DNA of 5,556 bases, from NCBI GenBank assembly GCA_934234275.1, contig CAKQHU010000092.1:1-5556 (forward strand). The letters are read 5' to 3'. The notes below the pieces were generated by a model, which saw only the letters and a program-made list of their open reading frames with translations, searched no databases and was not told the origin of the DNA. The DNA comes from an uncultured Phascolarctobacterium sp. (lineage in GTDB: Bacteria > Bacillota > Negativicutes > Acidaminococcales > Acidaminococcaceae). Of the stretch, positions 1-5,556 are shown one piece after another. Within the stretch, counting starts at the first letter, position 1. Every line of letters begins with the position of its first letter. The translations under genes and the position numbers were made by a program.

Positions 1-10
1 ATGGTTCGCC

Positions 11-805
11 TTAGCGGGTAATAACCTCTGCCTTAACCAGCTTTTCAAACAGCATATCTACTGCTGCATCAGCATCTGCTTCGGTAATGATTTCGCCGTT
101 GATTTCAGGCGGGGTCGGGGTGAAGGCTTTTTTAACCTTAGTCGGAGAGCCCTTCAGGCCTACGGTTGCAGGATCAAGATCCAGGTCAGCAACGGTAAGA
201 GTAGGAATCTGAGCCTTACGTGCTTTCATTTTGCCCTTAATGCTGGCAAAACGCGGCTCTTTTTCGGATTTGGTTACGGTAACCAAGAGCGGTGCAGCGC
301 AAGCCAGAGTCAGCTGGTAGTTTTCGTTTTCACGGACAACAACAAATTTACCGTCTTCATAGCTCAGGCTCAGAGCGCCGGTAATTTGAGGAATTCCCAG
401 ATGCTCGGCCATTTCCGGGCCAACCTGTGCGGTATCGCCGTCTACTGCCTGCTTGCCGCAGAGTACGAGGTCGAACTCACCCAGATGTTTTACAGCAGCA
501 GCCAAAGCCAGGCTGGTTGCCAGAGTATCGCTGCCGCCCAGAACGCGGTCGCTCAGCAGAACGCCGTCATCAGCGCCCATAGCAATTGCTTCCTTCAGAA
601 TATCGGTTGCCTGGGGCAGGCCCATGGTCAGTACAGTTACCTTAACGCCTTCTTTGTCCTTCAGGCACAGTGCTACCTCCAATGCCTGACGGTCATAGGG
701 GTTCATAATATTTTCTACACCCGTACGGTCTAAGGTATTGGTTTCGCGGTTAAATTTTACTTTTGCCGTATCCGGCACTTGTTTTAAACAAACGAGAATA
801 TTCAT
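11..805 (-). CDS. etfB: Electron transfer flavoprotein beta subunit, bifurcating type
   Basis: Beta subunit of the cytoplasmic EtfAB heterodimer, which passes electrons between NADH or acyl-CoA dehydrogenases and other carriers through FAD. The 264-aa length is normal for the family. Visible family marks are the N-terminal strand MNILVCLKQVPDT, NPYD at residues 35-38, a flavin-binding segment KQAVDGDTAQVGP at 118-130, and the conserved PRFASIKGKMKARK stretch at 184-197. The DGDTAQVGP segment is the form found in EtfB proteins that bind FAD in the beta subunit and bifurcate electrons; mitochondrial-type ETF has a different sequence there and binds AMP. The ATG at 805 is supported by AAGGAGG six bases upstream. 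The stop TAA (13-11) is followed by GGCGA, which could be part of a ribosome binding site for the next gene, expected to be etfA but outside the window. The physiological partner (butyryl-CoA, lactate or other dehydrogenase) cannot be told from here. Family assignment is firm; the bifurcating role is inferred from the motif. Confidence 0.97.
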   Translation of the reverse strand: MNILVCLKQVPDTAKVKFNRETNTLDRTGVENIMNPYDRQALEVALCLKDKEGVKVTVLTMGLPQATDILKEAIAMGADDGVLLSDRVLGGSDTLATSLALAAAVKHLGEFDLVLCGKQAVDGDTAQVGPEMAEHLGIPQITGALSLSYEDGKFVVVRENENYQLTLACAAPLLVTVTKSEKEPRFASIKGKMKARKAQIPTLTVADLDLDPATVGLKGSPTKVKKAFTPTPPEINGEIITEADADAAVDMLFEKLVKAEVITR

Positions 806-811
806 TTGCTG

Positions 812-818
812 CCTCCTT
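812..818 (-). promoter_or_regulatory. Ribosome binding site of etfB
   Basis: The minus strand reads AAGGAGG followed by CAGCAA and then the ATG of etfB, a near-perfect anti-16S match at six-base spacing. It fixes the etfB start. The AGGAG core is also complementary to CTCCT a short way upstream in the same leader (minus-strand 834-830), which could matter for translation control. Confidence 0.9.
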
Positions 819-830
819 AAGCTTATTACA

Positions 831-853
831 GGAGCTGCTGCTCCGGCTTTTTT
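831..853 (+). terminator. Hairpin with T-run on the plus strand in the etfB leader
   Basis: A perfect 5-bp stem, GGAGC (831-835) and GCTCC (840-844) around a TGCT loop, is followed on the plus strand by GGC and six T residues (848-853). In plus orientation this has the layout of a short intrinsic terminator, yet no plus-strand gene precedes it, so it could only stop antisense transcription coming out of etfB. In the minus orientation the same hairpin lies in the predicted 5' leader of etfB, with no U-run after it, so there it would be an RNA structure rather than a terminator. The stem is short, so either role is tentative. Confidence 0.35.
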
Positions 854-867
854 ACATTCTTCTCTTT

Positions 868-897
868 ATTTTAGCATTTTTATACTTAAACTTGCAA
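868..897 (-). promoter_or_regulatory. Predicted sigma-A promoter of etfB with extended -10
   Basis: On the minus strand a -35 box TTGCAA (897-892, four of six consensus positions) is followed by an 18-bp spacer and a -10 box TAAAAT (873-868, five of six). The spacer ends in TGC, giving the TGn extended -10 element. Transcription would begin near 861, leaving a leader of roughly 55 nt before the etfB ATG at 805. The surrounding DNA is strongly AT-rich, unlike the flanking coding sequence. This implies etfB is transcribed independently of dnaE. Confidence 0.6.
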
Positions 898-902
898 GTA
901 TA
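881..902. promoter_or_regulatory. Inverted repeat over the etfB -35 box, candidate operator
   Basis: The arms TATACTT (881-887) and AAGTATA (896-902) are perfect 7-bp inverted repeats separated by 8 bp. Nested within is a perfect 10-bp palindrome ACTTGCAAGT (890-899), so the half-site ACTT/AAGT occurs three times in 22 bp. The predicted -35 hexamer TTGCAA is the centre of the inner palindrome. This is the arrangement expected of a repressor operator. The sequence does not match the Rex consensus (TTGTGAA-N4-TTCACAA) or another operator I can name. AT-rich promoter DNA does yield chance palindromes, so the call is moderate at best. Confidence 0.4.
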
Positions 903-939
903 TCATGAAAGTTTATGAAAAACAGCTCAAATAATTACA

Positions 940-3900
940 TCAATTTTTCTTTACCACACAGTTTTCACCAAGTATTTTGACCACATCCTCGGCAAAGCCC
1001 GGTGCTTCGCTGTTCACCCAGAAGTTAGGCGTTGTCTTGATAAGCTTACGCGAGCCCATCAGATGCAGGTATACGCAGTCATCGCCCTTGTATTTTTGAA
1101 ACAGCTGCATCAGCTCACGCTGCACCAACGGATTTTCCAGATGCGCTTCGATGCGCAGGCGGATTTCCGTAGGCGGCTTGGACGGCAGAGCGCGCACGCT
1201 GTTGGCAATAATCTTGCTCTCGCGCTCATCCACGCTGAAGCGTCCTTCAATCGCCACAATGCTGTCCTCATAGATATCCTTGACATTTGTATGATAAGCC
1301 TGCGGGAAAACGATAACCGGGAAGCGTCCGCTGAAATCCTCCAGCGTCAGAACGGCCATCGTATCACCGCGCTTGGTATTTTTAATTGTGCAGTCCGTAA
1401 TAATACCGGCCACGCGCACGAACTGTCCGTCCTGTACCTGCGTTTCGCCGCCGAACTGGTGCAGCGGCATGAAGCGCTGCAGCATCTGCTTATAATCGCT
1501 CAGCGGATGGTCGGTAACGTAAAAGCCGATAATTTCCTTTTCGTTCTGCAGAATAAGCTGCTTGGGGATTTCCGGCAGCGGCGGCAGCTTGATTTCCGTC
1601 ACGCCGAAGCTATCGTCACCGAACAGTCCCAGCTGGCCGTTGGCCTTGTCCCTCTGGCAGGCGGCACCCAAATCAACCGCCTGCTCCATAATAGACAGCA
1701 TCTGTGAGCGTCTGGCGCCGAAGGAATCCATCGCACCGCATTTAATCATATTTTCGATAACACGCTTGTTGACCACGCGCATATTAACACGACAGCAGAA
1801 ATCCGTCAGGCTCTTGAACGGACCGCCCTCGTTGCGGGCGCTAATAATGGCATCGACTGCGGCATCACCGGTATTTTTGATGCCTGCCAGGCCGAAGCGG
1901 ATGGATGCATTCTGATGTACCGTAAAGTTGTGACCGCTTTCGTTGACATCCGGCGGCAGGATTTTGACATTATCATTACGGCAGACGTTGATATACCAGC
2001 TCACCTTATCCGCATCACCGATAATGCTGTTGAGGAAGGCCGCATAGAACTGCGGACGCCAGTGCGCCTTCAGATAAGCGGTTTCATAGGCTACCAGCGC
2101 ATAGGCTACGGAATGAGATTTGTTGAAGCCGTAACCGGCGAAGTGCTGCAAGAGGGAGAAAATCTGGTCGCTGAGCTCTTCGGGGATATCATGCAGCTTC
2201 TTGGCACCGTCGATGAACGACTGGCGCATAGAATCCAGCTCCTTGGCCTTCTTCTTGCCCATCGCGCGGCGCAGAATATCTGCCTGACCGAGCGTAAAAC
2301 CTGCCAGCGCGGAGGTTATCTGCATAACCTGTTCCTGATACAGAATAACGCCGTAGGTATCCTTCAAAATAGGCTCCATCAGCGGATGCAATACCTTCGC
2401 CGTGCGCTGTCCGTGACGGCCGGCGATAAAGTCCTCCGCCATACCGGTACCCAAAGGACCGGGGCGGTACAGAGCCACCAACGGAATCAGATCCTCAAAG
2501 CTTTCGGGTGCCAAATCCATAACCAGCTTGGTGATGCCTGCCGACTCCAGCTGGAAGACGCAGGCCGTTTCACCGCGGCGCAGCATTGCGCAGGTCGCCT
2601 CATCTGCCAGCGGAATGTTATCAATATCAACCTCTTCACCCGTAGTTTCGCGGATAAAGCGAATGCAGTCACCGATAACCGTCAGCGTGCGCAGGCCTAA
2701 AAAGTCCATCTTCAATAGGCCAAGCTCTTCTACTTTATTTTTATCGTACTGGGTGATGACGCCACCCTCACTGCCCTGCTGCAGCGGTACGTAATTTTTC
2801 ATATTATGCGGTGCGATAATAACACCGGCGGCATGCGTGCCTGCGTTACGCGGCAGGCCCTCTACGCTTTGTGCAAGATCAATCAGCTTTTTGACCTCCG
2901 GGCGCGAGTCGTACGCATTACGGAAGTCCTTGCTGCCGTTCAGCGCCTTCTCCAGCGTAATGCCCAGCTCACGCGGAATCAGCTTGGCAATTTCGTCTAC
3001 CTCGCCGTAGCTCATGCCCAGTGCCTTGCCCACGTCGCGCACTGCCGCGCGCGCTTGCAGTGTGCCGAAGGTAATAATCTGCGCCACACGCTCCTGTCCG
3101 TAACGGCGCACTACATAATCCAGCACCTGATTACGCTTCACATAGCAGAAGTCGGTATCAATATCAGGCATGCTGACACGCTCAGGATTTAAAAAGCGTT
3201 CGAACAGCAGATGATAACGCAAAGGTTCAATATTCGTTATACGCAGCAGATAGGCCACGATACTGCCTGCGGCACTGCCACGACCCGGCCCAACCGGAAT
3301 ATCATGGCTGCGGCAGTAGTTGATGAAATCCCAAACAATGAGGAAGTAGCAGGCATAGCCCATCGTGTTGATGATGTCCAGCTCAAAGTCCAGACGCTTG
3401 CGCACCTTCTCATCCACAACATCATAACGCTTAGGCAAAGCCTCCTCGCACAGGTGACGCAGATAGCTTACGGCATCAAAGCCCTCCGGCACCGGGAACT
3501 CCGGCAGCAGCAGATGACCGAACTCCATCTTCACGTTGCAGCGGTCGGCAATTTTATTGGTATTGCTCAAAGCCTCCGGACAATCGCCGAACAGCTCCTC
3601 CATCTCATCATAGCTTTTCAGATAATAGCTGTCGTTGTTGAAGCGCATACGATCAGGCTCATCAACCGTGCTCGTCGTCTGGATGCACAGCAGAATATCC
3701 TGCGCCGCGGCATCCTTTTGCTGCACGTAATGCAAATCATTTGTCGCTACCAGCCCCAGACCGAACTCCTGCGCCAGCCGCTTCAGCTCCGCGCTGACCT
3801 TGTGTTCCTCATCAAGGTCGTGGTCCTGAATTTCCAAAAAGTAATTTTCCTTACCGAAAATATCTATATATTCCTGAATACAGCGGCGTGCTCCCTCCAG

Positions 3901-4347
3901 GTTGTCCTGCAGAATCATCTGCGGCACTTCACCGGCAACGCAGGCACTGAGGCAGATTATGCCCTCGTGATATGTTCGCAGCACGTCCTTGTCTACGCGT
4001 GGTTTATAATAAAAGCCCTCCAGCTGACCGATGCTGACAATCTTCATCAGGTTATGGTAGCCTGTATCGTTCTCCGCCAGCAGAATCAGATGGTACATGC
4101 CGCGGTTATTTTTTTCCAGATGCGAGCCCTTCGCAAGATATACCTCGCAGCCGATAATCGGCTTGATGCCTGCCTTGGTGCACTCCTGATAAAATTCCAC
4201 TGCGCCGTACATCGCGCCGTGGTCGGTAATCGCCAGACTGTCCATTCCCAGCTCCTTGGCATAGGCCACCAGCTCAGGGATTTTCGAAGCGCCGTCCAGC
4301 AGGCTGTATTCCGTATGTACATGTAAATGAGTAAAGCGTTTTGTCAT
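940..4347 (-). CDS. dnaE: DNA polymerase III subunit alpha (DnaE1 type)
   Basis: C-family replicative DNA polymerase catalytic subunit, 1135 aa, close to the usual DnaE length of about 1160. Domains in order: PHP domain (about 1-210) with HLHVHTEYSLLDG at 7-19, TDHG at 41-44 and NDLHY at 203-207; palm with GPGRGSAAGS at 353-362 and PDIDTDF at 394-400, giving catalytic Asp397 and Asp399, with the third at Asp548 in KMDFLGL; thumb and fingers including YGFNKSHS at 739-746; tandem helix-hairpin-helix region (about 819-877); a clean sliding-clamp binding motif QLGLF at 905-909; OB fold (about 976-1050); and a C-terminal domain of the kind that binds tau. There is no inserted DEDD exonuclease, so it is not PolC. 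All nine usual PHP metal ligands are present, which suggests built-in 3'-5' proofreading. The ATG at 4347 has TAAGGAG six bases upstream. The stop is TGA. No convincing intrinsic terminator follows it. Whether the genome also has polC cannot be seen. Confidence 0.98.
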   Translation of the reverse strand: MTKRFTHLHVHTEYSLLDGASKIPELVAYAKELGMDSLAITDHGAMYGAVEFYQECTKAGIKPIIGCEVYLAKGSHLEKNNRGMYHLILLAENDTGYHNLMKIVSIGQLEGFYYKPRVDKDVLRTYHEGIICLSACVAGEVPQMILQDNLEGARRCIQEYIDIFGKENYFLEIQDHDLDEEHKVSAELKRLAQEFGLGLVATNDLHYVQQKDAAAQDILLCIQTTSTVDEPDRMRFNNDSYYLKSYDEMEELFGDCPEALSNTNKIADRCNVKMEFGHLLLPEFPVPEGFDAVSYLRHLCEEALPKRYDVVDEKVRKRLDFELDIINTMGYACYFLIVWDFINYCRSHDIPVGPGRGSAAGSIVAYLLRITNIEPLRYHLLFERFLNPERVSMPDIDTDFCYVKRNQVLDYVVRRYGQERVAQIITFGTLQARAAVRDVGKALGMSYGEVDEIAKLIPRELGITLEKALNGSKDFRNAYDSRPEVKKLIDLAQSVEGLPRNAGTHAAGVIIAPHNMKNYVPLQQGSEGGVITQYDKNKVEELGLLKMDFLGLRTLTVIGDCIRFIRETTGEEVDIDNIPLADEATCAMLRRGETACVFQLESAGITKLVMDLAPESFEDLIPLVALYRPGPLGTGMAEDFIAGRHGQRTAKVLHPLMEPILKDTYGVILYQEQVMQITSALAGFTLGQADILRRAMGKKKAKELDSMRQSFIDGAKKLHDIPEELSDQIFSLLQHFAGYGFNKSHSVAYALVAYETAYLKAHWRPQFYAAFLNSIIGDADKVSWYINVCRNDNVKILPPDVNESGHNFTVHQNASIRFGLAGIKNTGDAAVDAIISARNEGGPFKSLTDFCCRVNMRVVNKRVIENMIKCGAMDSFGARRSQMLSIMEQAVDLGAACQRDKANGQLGLFGDDSFGVTEIKLPPLPEIPKQLILQNEKEIIGFYVTDHPLSDYKQMLQRFMPLHQFGGETQVQDGQFVRVAGIITDCTIKNTKRGDTMAVLTLEDFSGRFPVIVFPQAYHTNVKDIYEDSIVAIEGRFSVDERESKIIANSVRALPSKPPTEIRLRIEAHLENPLVQRELMQLFQKYKGDDCVYLHLMGSRKLIKTTPNFWVNSEAPGFAEDVVKILGENCVVKKN

Positions 4348-4353
4348 CTCTTG

Positions 4354-4360
4354 CTCCTTA
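4354..4360 (-). promoter_or_regulatory. Ribosome binding site of dnaE
   Basis: The minus strand reads TAAGGAG, then CAAGAG, then the ATG of dnaE. The strong match and six-base spacing decide the start codon. I could not find a convincing -35/-10 pair in the 76 bp between the symporter stop and this site, so dnaE may be read from a promoter inside or upstream of the symporter gene. Confidence 0.88.
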
Positions 4361-4392
4361 AATTAAAAGACCGCTACCGCGCAAATCCGCGG
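4361..4392 (-). terminator. GC-rich hairpin plus T-rich tail between symporter and dnaE
   Basis: The minus strand carries CCGCG (4392-4388), a 6-base loop GATTTG, and CGCGG (4381-4377), a perfect 5-bp all-GC stem. A further GCGG (4374-4371) can pair with the same CCGC and lies directly before the T-rich run TCTTTTAATT (4370-4361). With the second pairing the layout is that of a weak intrinsic terminator for the symporter transcript; with the first, the tail is six bases away and termination would be poor. It sits immediately upstream of the dnaE ribosome binding site, so it might act as a partial terminator or attenuator. Confidence 0.3.
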
Positions 4393-4423
4393 CAAATGTA
4401 TGTAAATATTTCTTTTTTCTTTT

Positions 4424-5556
4424 CTATTCCCCTTTTTTACCCCACGCCAGACCGATAAGTAAAAAGAACAGATTATACACGAGCGCCGGCAACAGGCTGT
4501 TGATTTCCCACGGGCTGATATGCTTCCAGAAGAGCGCCGCAAAAATGCCTGCACCCATAGCAGCCACGCCCATTGAAGCGCGCACCCTGCCCGGGAAGAA
4601 GATGCAGAAAGTCAGCGGCAGAAAGATACCGCTGCCCCGCAGCGCCATGGACAGGTAATTCCACTCCAGCACCGACGAATCAAGATGCATAAAGACGAAC
4701 ACCATTGCAGCGACAGAAACGGCCAGCACGCTCAGGCGGCTTGCCCACAGCTGGCCTGCAGCCGTTGCCTTAAGCCAGATTTTGCTGACGATATCGCGCG
4801 AAATCATCGTGCCTACGCCCAACGACAGGCCTGCAATCGAGCCCAAGGCCGAAAGCAGCACGGCACCCAAACCGATACCGCCGAGCCATTGCGGCAGATA
4901 AGTAACGAGATACAGCGGCAGTGCATCAATAGAATTTATCTCCGGATGATGCAGATGCATGAACATCCCGATCATCACCGACGGCAATCCCACGGGAATT
5001 ACTATCAGCGCGGCAGCACAGCAGCCGACAGCTGCTGTTTTGGTATCGCGCGCCGAGAACAGCGCCTGCACATAGGTCTGTGTAGAAATAACGCCCACAA
5101 TCATCGAACCGAGGCTGACGAGGCCGTCCTCTATACCGCGTCCGAAAAGGCTGAACCAGGGATATGCTGCAAAGCTCTGTGTCATGCCCTGCCAATGTCC
5201 CATATCGGCGTAGGCCAAAAAGCCGCCGACGAAAATACTGGCGAAAATCAGCACAATCTTAAAAATACCGGCCATACCGCTGCTGCTGAGGCCGCCGAAA
5301 AATACTAGCAGCAAAGTAACAGCGATAACAATTGCCGCTGCAGCAAGCAAAGGTACGCCGAACAAGCCGGCAATGAGATGCAACGCCGTCAGCGTGCTCG
5401 CTACAACGCTGAAGAAAATGCCGGCGCAGGCGCTAAAGGTTGCCAGCCACCCCGCAGGCTTGCCGTAATCCGTAACGAGGTACTCCGCTACTGTGGTCAG
5501 CGAGCTGCGGCGCAGAGGCACAGCATAAAACGCCGCCATCAGCAAAAGCGCAATAC
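4424..5556 (-). CDS. Sodium:solute symporter family protein, N-terminus outside window
   Basis: Integral membrane transporter of the SSS family (PutP/vSGLT fold), expected to use a sodium gradient to import a small solute; the substrate is not evident. The frame stays open to the right edge, so the start lies outside. About 377 codons are visible, and TM1 and part of TM2 appear to be missing from a usual length near 450-480. Numbering from the TTG at 5545, which is probably an internal codon, the protein shows PLRRSSLTTVAEYLVTDYGK at 10-29, typical after TM2. About ten hydrophobic segments follow, near 31-63, 64-85, 91-112, 140-163, 171-196, 219-248, 266-287, 294-317, 323-341 and 349-367. STQTYVQALFSARDTKTA at 154-171 is the family's cytoplasmic loop. 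LGSIAGLSLGVGTMISRDIV at 234-253 matches the TM8 sodium-site helix, with Gly235-Ser236 where PutP has Ser340-Thr341. The stop is TAG at 4426-4424, after a short charged tail GKKGE. Confidence 0.9.
   Translation of the reverse strand, partial: IALLLMAAFYAVPLRRSSLTTVAEYLVTDYGKPAGWLATFSACAGIFFSVVASTLTALHLIAGLFGVPLLAAAAIVIAVTLLLVFFGGLSSSGMAGIFKIVLIFASIFVGGFLAYADMGHWQGMTQSFAAYPWFSLFGRGIEDGLVSLGSMIVGVISTQTYVQALFSARDTKTAAVGCCAAALIVIPVGLPSVMIGMFMHLHHPEINSIDALPLYLVTYLPQWLGGIGLGAVLLSALGSIAGLSLGVGTMISRDIVSKIWLKATAAGQLWASRLSVLAVSVAAMVFVFMHLDSSVLEWNYLSMALRGSGIFLPLTFCIFFPGRVRASMGVAAMGAGIFAALFWKHISPWEINSLLPALVYNLFFLLIGLAWGKKGE

Noticed and set aside
386..733. A 115-codon plus-strand frame opposite etfB
   Set aside because: Antisense to a firmly identified gene and without a recognisable product.
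881..902. The inverted repeat before etfB as an intrinsic terminator of dnaE
   Set aside because: The stem is AT-rich and is followed by A residues, not T, on the minus strand; its position over the -35 box fits an operator better.
901..939. Possible terminator for dnaE just after its stop codon
   Set aside because: The region has a T-run and near-direct repeats (CATGAAA/TATGAAA) but no GC-containing stem before the T-run.
1063..2700. Several plus-strand open frames (1063-1707, 1562-1915, 1915-2700) opposite dnaE
   Set aside because: All are antisense to conserved dnaE coding sequence, overlap each other, and show no recognisable domain; shadow frames.
3211..4326. A 371-codon open frame on the plus strand opposite dnaE
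   Set aside because: It lies wholly antisense to the well-conserved PHP and palm region of dnaE. Its translation resembles no family I know, and it arises from codon bias in the opposite frame.
4393..4440. A dnaE promoter in the purine-rich stretch after the symporter stop
   Set aside because: TACATT is a fair -10 match, but there is no -35-like hexamer at 16-18 bp; only A-rich sequence is found there.
4363..4554. Alternative frame past the A6G4 run at the symporter stop, which would lengthen the C-terminus by about 20 residues through slippage
   Set aside because: The six A residues are phased AAA AAA GGG, not in the X XXY YYZ phase needed for -1 frameshifting, and the in-frame end GKKGE is a normal terminus for this family.
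4685..5308. A 207-codon plus-strand frame opposite the symporter, rich in His, Gln and Arg
   Set aside because: The composition is what antisense reading of hydrophobic transmembrane codons gives; no domain seen.

Overview
The window looks like chromosomal DNA from an anaerobic Firmicutes bacterium, most plausibly of the Negativicutes (Acidaminococcus/Phascolarctobacterium-like). That placement is inference. It rests on an electron transfer flavoprotein beta subunit that resembles the electron-bifurcating EtfB proteins of anaerobes such as Acidaminococcus, and on strong AAGGAG-type ribosome binding sites. No rRNA or other marker is present to settle it.

All three genes lie on the minus strand, so transcription runs from high to low coordinates. 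In that order they are: (1) a sodium:solute symporter (SSS family) missing its N-terminus because it runs off the right edge, stop at 4424; (2) a complete dnaE (DNA polymerase III alpha subunit, 1135 aa), 4347 to 940; (3) a complete etfB (264 aa), 805 to 11, whose expected partner etfA would begin just beyond the left edge. The two gaps are short: 76 bp between symporter and dnaE, and 134 bp between dnaE and etfB. The first holds a GC-rich hairpin and the dnaE ribosome binding site. The second holds a good sigma-A type promoter for etfB, a palindrome over its -35 box, a leader hairpin and the etfB ribosome binding site.

The genes do not form an evident pathway. dnaE is a replication housekeeping gene. 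etfB belongs to energy metabolism and probably heads an etfBA unit from its own promoter. The symporter's substrate cannot be read from sequence. No RNA gene, insertion sequence, CRISPR array, phage gene or defence gene was seen. I found no evidence for a previously undescribed system. The points most worth a second look are regulatory (the etfB promoter/leader) and biochemical (a fully intact PHP metal site in DnaE, the bifurcation-type flavin motif in EtfB, and a Gly in the presumed Na2 site of the symporter).
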